Below are positions 8,412 through 16,956 of a stretch of DNA of 64,000 bases, in pieces. The translations under genes were made by a program, and so were the position numbers. This DNA is from Arthrobacter globiformis NBRC 12137 (GTDB taxonomy: Bacteria; Actinomycetota; Actinomycetes; Actinomycetales; Micrococcaceae): positions 1 through 64,000 of the forward strand of contig NZ_BAEG01000118.1 of NCBI RefSeq assembly GCF_000238915.1, written 5' to 3'. Position 1 is the stretch's first letter. Every line of letters starts with the position of its first letter. The notes beneath the pieces are model-generated. The model had not been told where the DNA came from. It ran no database searches and saw nothing but the letters and a program-made list of their open reading frames with translations.

Positions 8412-9847
8412 GCGATCTCCTGGGATGCCTGTTCTTTATTGAATGCCGGTTCTGCGCTGGGGCTCCCGGCTGCGGAAAGGGAATGGATGGGTCCGGTGCC
8501 GTCCCGCAATGGTGCGCAGGCGACGGAACCGCTGCGCGCCGCGATCAGCTCCGCAGTGATGGAGACGGCCACTTCCGCCGGTGTGACGGCACCGAGATCC
8601 AGACCGATGGGCGAATGCAGCCGTGCCAGCCGCTCCGGTGCCACCCCGGCCTCGAGCAGCCCGTCGATGCGCTGCCGGTGGCTGCGTCGCGAGCCCAGGG
8701 CGCCGACGAAGGCAACATCAAGCTCCAAGGCTTCCTGCAGCAGGGGAATGTCGAACTTGGGGTCGTGGGTGAGGACGCAGATGACCGTGCGGCGGTCGAT
8801 CCGGCCTGCGGCGGCTTCCGCGGCGAGATACCGGTGCGGCCAGTCGGTGGCCACCTCGTCCGCAGCGGCGAAACGCTCCTGCGCCGCGAACGCCGGCCGG
8901 GCGTCGCACAGTGTGACACGGTAGCCGAGCAGCTTGGCGGCCGGCACCAGCGCCGCGCCGAAGTCATTGGCGCCAAACACCAGCAGCCGGGCCTGCGGCA
9001 GGCGGCTCTCCACCAGCAGCGTCACCGGCTCGGGCGACACCACGCCGCCATCAATACCGTGGGCGCCCCTGCCGGAAACGCCGCAGCCCTGCGGCGGTGC
9101 CAGCCGGACCAGCCCCGTCCGGCCGCCGCGCAGCAGCGGTTCGAGCTGGGCCGCTGCCGCCAGGAGTGCTTCCCGCCTGGCCCCGGCGTCCAGGTGCAGG
9201 GCGTCCAGATGCAAGGCGTCCAGCCCCAGCAGGGCTGCGAACTCAGCCGATTCCGCAACCTCAAAGGTGCCGGGATCCGGAACCACGACGACGGACGGCG
9301 GCTGTGTGCCCGCGGTCCCCGTTGTTCCGGGTCCCTGAGTTCCGGCGGCTTGAGTTCCGGCGTCCTGGGTTCCGGCAGCCCCCAATGGACTGCCGGACAG
9401 GGTCCTGCCGGACACGGTCCCGTCGGGCACGCTCCTGCCGGACACGCCGTCGATGCGCCGGATCAGGGCCAGCGGCTGTTCGGGGTCCCCGGCGGCAAAC
9501 CTGTGGAGGTCCCCGAGCCCGGCGGCGCTGCCGTCCAGGGCCTGGATATGGACCTCCAGCTCACCGCCGCACGTGAGCCCGACGGCAAATGCATCCTCCC
9601 GGCTGAAGCCGAACGCCTCAAGGCGGGTGCCGCCGTCGGCCATCACTTCCAGCGCCGAGGCAACCACGGCCCCTTCCACACAGCCGCCGGAGAGGCTGCC
9701 GAGTATCTCGCCGGATTCAGATACCAGCATGGACGTCCCGGGCGGCCGCGGCACGGAGCCGCTGGCGGTGATGATGGTGGCCACGGCGCACCGTTGCCCG
9801 GAGGCCGCCGGGCGCCAGCCGGCCAGAGAAGGCATCAGATCCAGCAT
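8402..9847 (-). CDS. xdhC: XdhC family molybdenum cofactor maturation protein
   Basis: 481 residues. The N-terminal XdhC/CoxI domain (~1-105, with GSVPRPPGTSMLV and GSLSGGCVEG) and C-terminal Rossmann domain (~285-435, with LLVFGANDFGAAL and VICVLTHDPKFD) are typical of proteins that bind, sulfurate and insert Moco into xanthine dehydrogenase. Between them is an unusually long low-complexity linker (~135-225) with GTQ-type repeats and a duplicated LDALH. It is the first gene of the xdhC-xdhB-xdhA operon, and its stop overlaps the xdhB start. Confidence 0.9.
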   Translation of the reverse strand: MLDLMPSLAGWRPAASGQRCAVATIITASGSVPRPPGTSMLVSESGEILGSLSGGCVEGAVVASALEVMADGGTRLEAFGFSREDAFAVGLTCGGELEVHIQALDGSAAGLGDLHRFAAGDPEQPLALIRRIDGVSGRSVPDGTVSGRTLSGSPLGAAGTQDAGTQAAGTQGPGTTGTAGTQPPSVVVVPDPGTFEVAESAEFAALLGLDALHLDALHLDAGARREALLAAAAQLEPLLRGGRTGLVRLAPPQGCGVSGRGAHGIDGGVVSPEPVTLLVESRLPQARLLVFGANDFGAALVPAAKLLGYRVTLCDARPAFAAQERFAAADEVATDWPHRYLAAEAAAGRIDRRTVICVLTHDPKFDIPLLQEALELDVAFVGALGSRRSHRQRIDGLLEAGVAPERLARLHSPIGLDLGAVTPAEVAVSITAELIAARSGSVACAPLRDGTGPIHSLSAAGSPSAEPAFNKEQASQEIAWT

Positions 9848-9934
9848 GGCAGCACTCCCTCTTCCCGTGCGATGGTGCCCATATTCTCGTTCCTATCCTT
9901 GGTAGTGGGAAGCGTACGACGCCGGTCCGGCCCA

Positions 9935-9996
9935 GCGACGCGCAAACGGTCCGGGGATGCGCGGATTCCCGTGTCCTCCGGCCGTTTGCGCGTCGC
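9935..9996. repeat. Long palindromic intergenic element (GACGCGCAAA type)
   Basis: Perfect 15-bp arms GCGACGCGCAAACGG (9935-9949) and its complement (9982-9996), with partial inner pairing of CCGGGGA and TCCTCCGG. It sits between the permease stop and xdhC. Its end sequence is shared with the element at 15227-15284, which points to a dispersed family. It can also act as a terminator for the permease gene. Confidence 0.6.
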
Positions 9997-10005
9997 AGGG
10001 CATTT

Positions 10006-11562
10006 TTACGCCCCGAGCAGCGCGCTGACCGGACCCCGCGCGAAGTAGACCACAAAGCCCACGGTCACCACCCACATCAGCGGGTGGATCTTCTTCGCCT
10101 TACCGGAGGCCGCGCCGATGACCGCCCAGCTCACGAAGCCCACGCCGATCCCGTTGGCGATCGAGTAGCTCAGCGGCATGGTGACGATGGTCAGGAAGGC
10201 CGGCAGTGCCACGGCGAACTTGGTGAACTTGATCTCGCGGATCTGGGCCATCATCATCGCGCCGACCACCACCAGGGCGGCGGCAGCCACCTCGAGCGGC
10301 ACCACGCTGGTGAGCGGGGTGAGGAACATGGACCCGAGGAACAGCGCTCCGGTGACCACCGAGGCCAGCCCGGTGCGCGCCCCCTCACCAATCCCCGCAG
10401 CGGAGTCGATGTACACGGTGTTGGAGGAACCCGACGTCCCGCCGCCCACCACCGCGCCCACGCCTTCGACGATGAAGGCGGACTTGAGCCGGGGGAACGT
10501 GCCGTCCTTGTGCGCCACTCCCGCGCTCTTCGCCAGCCCGGTCATGGTGCCCATGGCGTCGAAGAAGTTGGTGAAGACGAGCGTGAACACCAGCATCGTC
10601 GCGGCCAGGCCGCCGATCCGGCCAAAGGCGCCGAACAGGTCGAACTGGCCCACCAGCCCAAGGTCCGGCGCGGAGACCAGGTGACCCGAGAGCACCGGCG
10701 TGTTCAGGTGCCAGCCGCCTGGGTTGGTTTCGCTGGCGGGACCGATGTGCAGGAATGCCTCCACGACGGCGGCCAGAACCGTGGTGGCCACGATGCCGAT
10801 GAGCAGGCCGCCCTGGACCTTCCGTGCCACCAGGATGCCCATGACCAGCAGGCCCACGATGAACACCATGGTGGGGATGGAGGTGATGGAGCCGTTGTCG
10901 CCGAGCTGGACGGGCGGTCCGCCGGCGGTGGCCTTGACGAAGCCCGAGTCCACGAAGCCGATGAAGGCGATGAACAGGCCGATGCCCACCGTGATGGCGG
11001 CCTTGAGTTCCTTGGGCACGGCCCGGAAAATCGCGGTCCGCGCTCCGGTGACACCAAACAGGACGATCAGGATGCCGTTGATGACCACCAGGCCCATGGC
11101 CTCGGCCCAGGTGACCTCCTGGATCACCGCCACCGCGAGGAAGGAGTTGATGCCCAGTCCCGCGGCCAGGCCGAACGGCAGGTTGGCGATCAGGCCGAAC
11201 GCGATGGTCATGACGCCGGCTGTCAGGCCGGTGACTGCGCCCACCTGCGCCGCGGTAAGCCAGCCGCCGGCGACGTCCGTCGGGGCGTTGTCCGCGCTGA
11301 AGCCGCCCAGGATCAGCGGATTAAGGATGACGATGTAGGCCATCGTGAAGAAGGTGACCAGCCCGCCCCGCACCTCCCGGGCAACGGTGGAACCGCGCCG
11401 GGTGATGTGGAAGAAGCGGTCAAGGAACGAGTTCGACGCCGGGGGCTTGGGGCCGTTGCCCCGCTGCGTTTTGCCGGTTGCCGGGTTCTTTTCGGGTGCC
11501 GCCGTCTGCCCTGCGTCAAGAAGCGCAGCCTGCTGTTCAGCGGTATTGTCCAGGATTGTCAT
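10006..11562 (-). CDS. NCS2 purine permease, AzgA/GhxP type
   Basis: 518 residues with about 12-13 hydrophobic segments. The N-terminal part (REVRGGLVTFFTMAYIVILNPLIL) and GTSGSSNTVYIDSAAGIGEGARTG are hallmarks of the AzgA-like branch of NCS2 symporters, which import adenine, guanine and hypoxanthine with protons. Its position between the guanine deaminase and xdh genes fits supply of hypoxanthine and guanine. The ATG at 11562 has GGTGG 5 bases upstream and is preferred. A GTG at 11571 in frame is possible. It follows the deaminase gene by about 15 bases, so they form one transcription unit. Confidence 0.9.
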   Translation of the reverse strand: MTILDNTAEQQAALLDAGQTAAPEKNPATGKTQRGNGPKPPASNSFLDRFFHITRRGSTVAREVRGGLVTFFTMAYIVILNPLILGGFSADNAPTDVAGGWLTAAQVGAVTGLTAGVMTIAFGLIANLPFGLAAGLGINSFLAVAVIQEVTWAEAMGLVVINGILIVLFGVTGARTAIFRAVPKELKAAITVGIGLFIAFIGFVDSGFVKATAGGPPVQLGDNGSITSIPTMVFIVGLLVMGILVARKVQGGLLIGIVATTVLAAVVEAFLHIGPASETNPGGWHLNTPVLSGHLVSAPDLGLVGQFDLFGAFGRIGGLAATMLVFTLVFTNFFDAMGTMTGLAKSAGVAHKDGTFPRLKSAFIVEGVGAVVGGGTSGSSNTVYIDSAAGIGEGARTGLASVVTGALFLGSMFLTPLTSVVPLEVAAAALVVVGAMMMAQIREIKFTKFAVALPAFLTIVTMPLSYSIANGIGVGFVSWAVIGAASGKAKKIHPLMWVVTVGFVVYFARGPVSALLGA

Positions 11563-11577
11563 TTCAGCCACCGGGCC

Positions 11578-12072
11578 CTAGTAGTCAATCCTGGAGTCGA
11601 GCGTGTTCCAGGTGTTGAACGGTTCCAGGATGGCGGGGGCTTCGGGGTGGCCGAGCTCCAGCTTGGAGACCGGCATCAGTGCGTGGCGGTCCTCGTTGTC
11701 GAAGTACTCGTAGAAAACGGCGTCGTCGAAGCCAACGGAGGCGGCGTCGTGCCGGTCGGCGGCGAAGACAACCCGGTCGATGCGGGCCCAGAGCGCCGAG
11801 GCGAGGCACATGGGGCACGGCTCGCAACTGCTGTAGAGGGTTGCCCCGCGGAGGTCGAAGGTGCCCAGCCCGCTGCAGGCGCGGCGGATGGCTGTGACCT
11901 CGGCGTGGGCGGTGGGATCGTTGTCGGCGGTGACCCGGTTGACGCCGTCGAACGCCTGACCGTCGGCGGTGACGATCACGGCGCCGAACGGGCCGCCGCT
12001 GTTCAGGACGTTGGCGGTTGCCAACCGGATGGACCTGGCCAGGAATGCCTCGGCCGTGACGGTGGTACTCAT
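11578..12072 (-). CDS. guaD: Guanine deaminase (cytidine deaminase fold)
   Basis: 164 residues. Zinc ligands and the proton shuttle are visible as HAE (His56, Glu58) and PCPMC (Cys86, Cys89). The C-terminal region ending in NTWNTLDSRIDY resembles the active-site-capping tail of Bacillus-type guanine deaminase more than tRNA adenosine deaminase TadA. It converts guanine to xanthine and ammonia, feeding the neighbouring xanthine dehydrogenase. ATG 12072 is preceded by GGGAG about 8 bases upstream. It is the first gene of the permease transcription unit, divergent from the 8-oxoguanine deaminase. Confidence 0.85.
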   Translation of the reverse strand: MSTTVTAEAFLARSIRLATANVLNSGGPFGAVIVTADGQAFDGVNRVTADNDPTAHAEVTAIRRACSGLGTFDLRGATLYSSCEPCPMCLASALWARIDRVVFAADRHDAASVGFDDAVFYEYFDNEDRHALMPVSKLELGHPEAPAILEPFNTWNTLDSRIDY

Positions 12073-12259
12073 GATGCGACTCCCTTTGCTGTGGAAGCCG
12101 GTACCCCGCGACGGAACGGAAAGGACCAAGTGCGACGGTTACCAGGCTTCAGCATGTGCTTTTGAAGGTTAAGTTGCGCCTGGTAGATAGCTTCCCGGAG
12201 TCCGGGTGCCCGCCTTTGGCAACTCGAGATTAGCACCCGAGTGTGGTCCGCGCCATAGT

Positions 12260-12290
12260 TTTCTGGAAATTTAATTTCGCAATGTGAAAT
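12260..12290. promoter_or_regulatory. Candidate operator with alternating TTTC/GAAA half-sites
   Basis: Within the 413-bp divergent region between guanine deaminase and 8-oxoguanine deaminase, an AT-rich block holds TTTC-N2-GAAA (12260-12269), GAAATTTAATTTC (12266-12278) and ATTTC-N7-GAAAT (12274-12290). Overlapping inverted half-sites in a divergent promoter suggest a binding site for a purine-responsive regulator. Which regulator binds is unknown. I see nothing else in this spacer. Confidence 0.45.
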
Positions 12291-12485
12291 GCGCGTTTCC
12301 GCCGCCTCACGGGCTGGTACTTCCTCCGCTGCCAAGCATGCCTGTCACAAAGCGCGGCCATTGACCGCCCTCCCGCGCCCGCCCTACGCTGGTGCCGACC
12401 TGCCGCCGTCGGGCAGCGGGTCCCCTGGATCAGCAGACAGGACCACTGAGCTGGAAAGTATCAGCACGCTCAGACAAGGACCCTC

Positions 12486-13904
12486 ATGACCCAGCTCTTT
12501 GACTCTCCGTCGGCGAACGTTCCGTCGCCGAACCTTCAGTCACCGGCGCCGGCCGCCGAATCCCGGCTCTGGATCCGGAACCCGCTGGCTGCCTTCACCG
12601 CCAACGGCCTCGACGCCTCAGGCGGCCTGGTGGTCAGCGGCGGCAAGATCGTGGAGGTGCTCGGCGCCGGACAGGCGCCCTCCGCACCCTGCGGGCAGAC
12701 CTTCGACGCCGGCAGCCACGTTGTGCTCCCCGGGCTGATCAACACCCATCACCACTTCTACCAGACGCTCACCCGCGCCTGGGGTCCGGTGGCCAACGCT
12801 CCCCTGTTTCCCTGGCTGCAGAACCTCTACCCTGTCTGGGCGAGGCTGACCCCGCGGGACCTTGAACTCGCAGCCACCGTGGCCCTCGCCGAACTGCTGC
12901 TCTCCGGCTGCACCACCGCCGCCGACCACCACTACCTCTTCCCCGCGGGGATGGAGGACGCGATCGACGTCGAAATCGGCGCCGTCCGGCGCCTCGGCAT
13001 GCGGGCCACCCTGACCCGCGGCTCCATGACGCTGGGGGAGGACGACGGCGGGCTGCCGCCGCAGTCGACGGTGCAGACCCCTGAGGCGGTGCTGGCAGAC
13101 AGCGAACGGCTGATCCGCGAGTACCACCAGCGAGGCGACGGTGCGGTGATCCAGATTGCGCTGGCGCCCTGCTCCCCGTTTTCCGTCACCAAGGAGATCA
13201 TGGCCGAGAGCGCTGCGCTGGCGGACCGGCACGACGTCCGGCTGCACACGCACCTCGCGGAGACCCTCGACGAGGAGCAATTCTGCGTCGAGACGTTCGG
13301 GCTGCGCACTGTGGACTATTTGGACAGCGTGGGTTGGCTGACGGACAGGACCTGGCTGGGCCACGGCATCCATTTCAGCGACGCTGAAATCGCCCGGCTG
13401 GGAGCGGCGGGAACCGCCGTCGCCCACTGCCCGACGTCGAACATGCGCCTCGCGTCCGGCACCGCCCGGGTCCTCGAACTGGAGGAAGCGGGCGTGCCCG
13501 TGGGGCTGGGCGTGGACGGATCGGCGTCGAACGATGCCTCCAACATGATTCTCGAGGCTAGGCAGGCGCTGTACCTGCAGCGGCTCCGCTACGGTGCGCA
13601 CGTTCCGGTGGAGCGGGCGCTGGGCTGGGCCACCCGCGGATCGGCGGCGGTACTGGGGCGGCCGGACCTGGGCCAGCTGGCACCCGGCATGCAGGCGGAC
13701 CTGGCCCTGTTCCGGCTCGACGAGCTGCGGTTCTCGGGCAGCCACGATCCCCTCGCCGCCCTCCTGCTGTGCGCCGCCGACCGCGCGGACCGCGTGATGG
13801 TGGGCGGCGAGTGGCGCGTGGTGGACGGCCAGATTCCGGGACTGGACGTGGCCGGGCTGGTTGCGGAGCATTCGGCGGCGGCGCGGCGGCTCGTGAACGG
13901 CTGA
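12486..13904 (+). CDS. 8-oxoguanine deaminase (amidohydrolase)
   Basis: 472 residues of the amidohydrolase superfamily. The metal site is visible as NTHHHFYQ (His88-90), then a histidine in HTHLAE, a later GHGIHF, and the Asp in GVDGSASND. The sequence GINTHHH-type start and SNDASNMI are typical of bacterial 8-oxoguanine deaminases, which release ammonia and produce urate directly. It would complement the xanthine dehydrogenase route in the same cluster. The first ~25 residues are Ser/Pro-rich and not conserved. AAGGA lies 7 bases before the ATG. Other aminohydrolases (e.g. triazine hydrolases) share the fold, so substrate is inferred partly from context. Confidence 0.82.
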   Translation: MTQLFDSPSANVPSPNLQSPAPAAESRLWIRNPLAAFTANGLDASGGLVVSGGKIVEVLGAGQAPSAPCGQTFDAGSHVVLPGLINTHHHFYQTLTRAWGPVANAPLFPWLQNLYPVWARLTPRDLELAATVALAELLLSGCTTAADHHYLFPAGMEDAIDVEIGAVRRLGMRATLTRGSMTLGEDDGGLPPQSTVQTPEAVLADSERLIREYHQRGDGAVIQIALAPCSPFSVTKEIMAESAALADRHDVRLHTHLAETLDEEQFCVETFGLRTVDYLDSVGWLTDRTWLGHGIHFSDAEIARLGAAGTAVAHCPTSNMRLASGTARVLELEEAGVPVGLGVDGSASNDASNMILEARQALYLQRLRYGAHVPVERALGWATRGSAAVLGRPDLGQLAPGMQADLALFRLDELRFSGSHDPLAALLLCAADRADRVMVGGEWRVVDGQIPGLDVAGLVAEHSAAARRLVNG

Positions 13905-13949
13905 CGGAGCGTCATTCCGATGAGGTTAGCCAGCTGCTAGCGTGGCGGC

Positions 13950-15206
13950 ATGACTCCGTCGAAGACGCCGGCCGAGATCCTGGACATTGCCGGCTCCGAG
14001 GTCCGCATCTCAAGCCCGGACAAGGTGGTGTTCCCGGAGCCCGGACTGACGAAGCTCGACCTGGTGCGGTACTACCTGGCCGTCGCGGATGGCGCGCTCC
14101 GGGGTGCAGGCGGCCGGCCGATGGTGCTCAAGCGCTTCCCGAAGGGCATCGACGCGGAGGCCTTCTTCCAAAAGCGCGTGCCCGACAACCACCCCGACTT
14201 CATCGACACGACGACGCTGCATTACGCGTCGGGGACGTCCGCGGAGGAAGCCGTCATCCGGGATGCCGCGGGCCTGGCGTGGGTGGTGAATCTTGGCTGC
14301 CTCGACCTCAACCCGCATCCGGTCCGTGCCGAGGACCTCGAGCACCCGGACGAGCTCCGGGTGGACCTGGACCCGATGCCGGGAGTCGACTGGTCGCAGA
14401 TCGTTGACGTCGCGTATGTCGCGCGGGAGGTGCTCGACGACGCCGGGCTCGTGGGGTGGCCAAAGACGAGCGGGTCGCGGGGCCTCCACATTCTGGTCCG
14501 GATCGCGCCGCAGTGGTCGTACCGCGACGTGCGGCTCGCTGCCGAGACCCTCGCCCGGGAGGTCGAAAACCGCGCTCCGGGCCTTGCCACCGCGCGGTGG
14601 TGGAAGGAGGAACGGGGGGAGAGTGTGTTCGTCGACTTCAACCAGAATGCGAAGGACCGCACCGTGGCGTCGGCGTACTCAGTCCGGCCCTTGCCTGACG
14701 CCCGGGTCTCGACGCCGCTCACCTGGGACGAGGTCCGCTCCGCCCGGCCGGAGCAGTTCACGGTGCCCACAGTGCTGGAGCGCTTCGCCGCGGTGGGCGA
14801 CCCCCACACCGGCATCGACGACGCCGTGGGAGCACTTGACGGGCTTCTCGCCCTGGCTGCGGAGCTCGGCCCCGCCGAGAAGGCGCCGCGCGGGGGCAAC
14901 GGCTCCGGCCGCCGCCAGTCGGTGATGCCGCTCATTGAAGTGGCCCGCACCAAAACCAAGCCGGAAGCACTCGCTGCGCTCGACGAGTGGAAGACCCGGC
15001 ATGCGGACGTGGTCCCCGCCCTGCACCCGGCCGATGTGCTGGTCGACGGAATGCGCGGGTCGAGTTCGCTCTGGTACCGGGTACGGGTGAACCTGCAACA
15101 CGTCCCCGAGGCGGAGCGCCCCCCACAGGAGGAGCTCATCGCCGACTATGACCCGTGGGCCGGCAAGGAGTGGCCGGGGCGTCCGGATTCTCCGCCCACG
15201 CCCTGA
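13950..15206 (+). CDS. Stand-alone LigD-type polymerase/primase domain (NHEJ)
   Basis: 418 residues of the archaeo-eukaryotic primase-like polymerase domain found in LigD of bacterial non-homologous end joining. The catalytic Asp pair lies in DLDP (~residues 139-142), the TSGSRGLHILVRI segment (~170-182) forms the nucleotide-binding core, and VFVDFNQNAKDRTVASAYSVRP is a conserved late motif. No ligase or nuclease domain is attached, and no ku or ligase gene is in the window. It probably fills gaps at breaks together with proteins encoded elsewhere. The start is 12 codons before the first conserved segment. Confidence 0.88.
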   Translation: MTPSKTPAEILDIAGSEVRISSPDKVVFPEPGLTKLDLVRYYLAVADGALRGAGGRPMVLKRFPKGIDAEAFFQKRVPDNHPDFIDTTTLHYASGTSAEEAVIRDAAGLAWVVNLGCLDLNPHPVRAEDLEHPDELRVDLDPMPGVDWSQIVDVAYVAREVLDDAGLVGWPKTSGSRGLHILVRIAPQWSYRDVRLAAETLAREVENRAPGLATARWWKEERGESVFVDFNQNAKDRTVASAYSVRPLPDARVSTPLTWDEVRSARPEQFTVPTVLERFAAVGDPHTGIDDAVGALDGLLALAAELGPAEKAPRGGNGSGRRQSVMPLIEVARTKTKPEALAALDEWKTRHADVVPALHPADVLVDGMRGSSSLWYRVRVNLQHVPEAERPPQEELIADYDPWAGKEWPGRPDSPPTP

Positions 15207-15207
15207 G

Positions 15208-15284
15208 GACGCAGAAAGGGTCCGGCGACGCAGAAAGGGTCCGGCGACACCCAAATGCGGGTGTCGCCGGACCCTTTGCGCGTC
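15208..15284. repeat. Tandemly duplicated arm of a long palindromic element
   Basis: An exact 19-bp unit GACGCAGAAAGGGTCCGGC occurs twice in tandem (15208-15226, 15227-15245). The second copy forms the left arm of a 26-bp stem (15227-15252 with 15259-15284, 24 of 26 paired, loop AAATGC). The right arm, read in reverse, begins GACGCGCAAAGGGTCCGG, closely matching the element at 9935. It lies just past the LigD-type gene stop and serves convergent genes. Confidence 0.7.
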
Positions 15285-15314
15285 GCGCGGCGAAAACTGC
15301 GTCTCTGGCAGCCG

Positions 15315-15488
15315 CTATGGCCGCTTGCCGAAGACCGGAAGCGCCCGCAGCCACCGCGACAGGCTGCCTGAGCGCCGGTCGCAGTCGGCCGGGATGTAAA
15401 AGTCGGGGTCCGTGGCACCGAACGGCAGGTACAGCTCCTGGCCGGGCGCCGGGAATTCCGCGACGTTGTTCTGATCCTGCGAGTCCAT
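15315..15488 (-). CDS. Hypothetical small protein
   Basis: 57 residues, beginning MDSQDQNNVAEFPAPGQELYLP and ending with a basic WLRALPVFGKRP tail. I do not recognise it. The start at 15488 has a strong GAGGAGGAAC ribosome site. It lies alone between the LigD-type gene and the urate oxidase leader, transcribed away from the latter. Confidence 0.6.
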   Translation of the reverse strand: MDSQDQNNVAEFPAPGQELYLPFGATDPDFYIPADCDRRSGSLSRWLRALPVFGKRP

Positions 15489-15648
15489 CTGTTCCTCCTC
15501 GTTTCTTGCCTTAGCTCCGCCCAAAATATTTCGTAGAGCGGAAAATAGTTTTTGATATGTGAAATCTTACGGATACCCGGCGCGGTGCGTCAAGACCCGC
15601 CCGCCGACCCGTTTCGCACCACCCCGGTCACAATCGGTTTTCTAAATT

Positions 15649-15664
15649 GGTGATGTACACCACC
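15649..15664. promoter_or_regulatory. Palindrome upstream of urate oxidase
   Basis: GGTGATGTACACCACC, an inverted repeat with one mismatched pair, in the AT-richer promoter region 200 bases before the urate oxidase start. This placement and symmetry suit a regulator site controlling urate oxidase. No direct proof. Confidence 0.4.
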
Positions 15665-15736
15665 GGGATGCTGCGCTACTCTTGAAGTCAATTCGTGGCG
15701 CACGTCACGTAACCTGGGAGCAGCAGGCAGGGTCGT

Positions 15737-15772
15737 AATGAGCTGGCATCAACTGATGTCGGCTCATTTTTT
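15737..15772 (+). terminator. Intrinsic terminator inside the urate oxidase 5' leader (candidate attenuator)
   Basis: A 13-bp stem (15738-15750 with 15755-15767; loop AACT, two wobble pairs) is followed by six T residues (15767-15772). No plus-strand gene ends nearby, so this terminator sits in the leader of the urate oxidase transcript. Confidence 0.6.
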
Positions 15773-15795
15773 GTTTGGGTCGACGCCACAGGAAA

Positions 15796-15845
15796 TGCGT
15801 GGGAAACACGCACTTAATTTCTATGTGGGACTTTCGTTCCACATA
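15796..15845 (+). promoter_or_regulatory. Two further hairpins in the urate oxidase leader
   Basis: TGCGTG-GGAAA-CACGCA (15796-15812, perfect) and a 9-bp stem TATGTGGGA with TTCCACATA around loop CTTTCG (15822-15845). The second ends 20 bases before the ATG and could affect ribosome access. Confidence 0.45.
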
Positions 15846-15865
15846 CCGGAAGTTGGGAACAGACC

Positions 15866-16774
15866 ATGAGCAACAAGATCGTCCTCGGCCACAACCAGTA
15901 CGGCAAGGCCGAAGTCCGCGTCGTCAAGATCACCCGCGACACCGACCGCCACGAGATCGAGGACCTGAACGTCACCTCGCAGCTCCGCGGCGACTTCGAA
16001 GCCGCCCACCTCGAAGGCGACAACGCCCACGTGGTCGCCACCGACACCCAGAAGAACACCATCTACGCCTTCGCCCGGGAAGGCGTCGGCTCCCCCGAGG
16101 CTTTCCTGCTGCGCCTCGGCGAGCATTTCACCTCCAGCTTCGACTGGGTCACCGGCGGCCGCTGGGAAGCCGAGTCCTACGCCTGGGAACGCATCCAGGC
16201 ACACGGCAGCGCGCACGACCACTCCTTCGTCCGCAAGGGCCAGGAAGTCCGCACCGCCGTTCTGGTCCGCGACGGCGCAGCCACCCACCTGATCTCCGGA
16301 CTCAAGGACCTGACCGTCCTGAAGTCCACACAGTCCGGCTTCGTCGGGTACCCGAAGGACAAGTACACCACCCTGCCGGAGACCACCGACCGCATCCTGG
16401 CCACCGACGTCTCGGCCCGCTGGCGCTTCAGGTCCGGCACGGATTTCAGCTCGCTGGACTTCAACAAGAGCTACGAGGACGTCAAGAGCCTCCTGCTTGA
16501 GGGCTTCACCGAGAAGTACTCCCACGCCCTCCAGCAGACCCTGTTCGACATGGGCGCGAAGGTCCTGGAAGCCCACAGCGAGATCGAGGAAATCAAGTTC
16601 TCGATGCCCAACAAGCACCACTTCCTCGTGGACCTCTCGCCGTTCGGGCTCGACAACCCCAACGAGGTCTTCTTCGCGGCCGACCGCCCGTACGGACTCA
16701 TCGAAGCCACCGTCCTGCGCGACGACGCCGAAGCAGCCGACGCCGCCTGGTCAGGCATCGCCGGCTTCTGCTAG
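15866..16774 (+). CDS. Urate oxidase (factor-independent urate hydroxylase)
   Basis: 302 residues of the uricase family, made of two tandem T-fold halves. The catalytic Lys is in QYGKAEVR (Lys14), and the Thr partner in the conserved VATDTQKNTIYAFA segment (~57-70). The signature SFDWVTGG and the C-terminal MPNKHHFLVDLSPFG are also present. It oxidises urate to 5-hydroxyisourate without cofactor. In many relatives the hydroxyisourate hydrolase and OHCU decarboxylase genes lie beside it; here neither is present. It is followed by its own hairpin and then a nucleobase permease. Confidence 0.95.
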   Translation: MSNKIVLGHNQYGKAEVRVVKITRDTDRHEIEDLNVTSQLRGDFEAAHLEGDNAHVVATDTQKNTIYAFAREGVGSPEAFLLRLGEHFTSSFDWVTGGRWEAESYAWERIQAHGSAHDHSFVRKGQEVRTAVLVRDGAATHLISGLKDLTVLKSTQSGFVGYPKDKYTTLPETTDRILATDVSARWRFRSGTDFSSLDFNKSYEDVKSLLLEGFTEKYSHALQQTLFDMGAKVLEAHSEIEEIKFSMPNKHHFLVDLSPFGLDNPNEVFFAADRPYGLIEATVLRDDAEAADAAWSGIAGFC

Positions 16775-16787
16775 ACCCCGGCCGGCC

Positions 16788-16815
16788 GGCCCGCGGACAC
16801 GAAAGTCCGCGGGCC
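16788..16815 (+). terminator. Hairpin after urate oxidase
   Basis: Perfect 11-bp arms GGCCCGCGGAC (16788-16798) and GTCCGCGGGCC (16805-16815), loop ACGAAA, 14 bases after the stop. No U-tract directly follows. Confidence 0.6.
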
Positions 16816-16956
16816 CGCCGGCACACCACGTACCAAATTTTTGTCCATGCGGCTTAAGCACCCCTAAACCCCCAATAAGTGGACACAAACTCCCCCCGGC
16901 CGCACAAACCGGGCCACGGTTCCCGCCAGCGGACCCGGCCACGCCACAAGTTTCAA

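Noticed and set aside
10084..12165. 693-codon plus-strand frame opposite the purine permease and guanine deaminase
   Set aside because: The product is low-complexity Gly/Asp/His-rich, and the opposite strand encodes two clear proteins.
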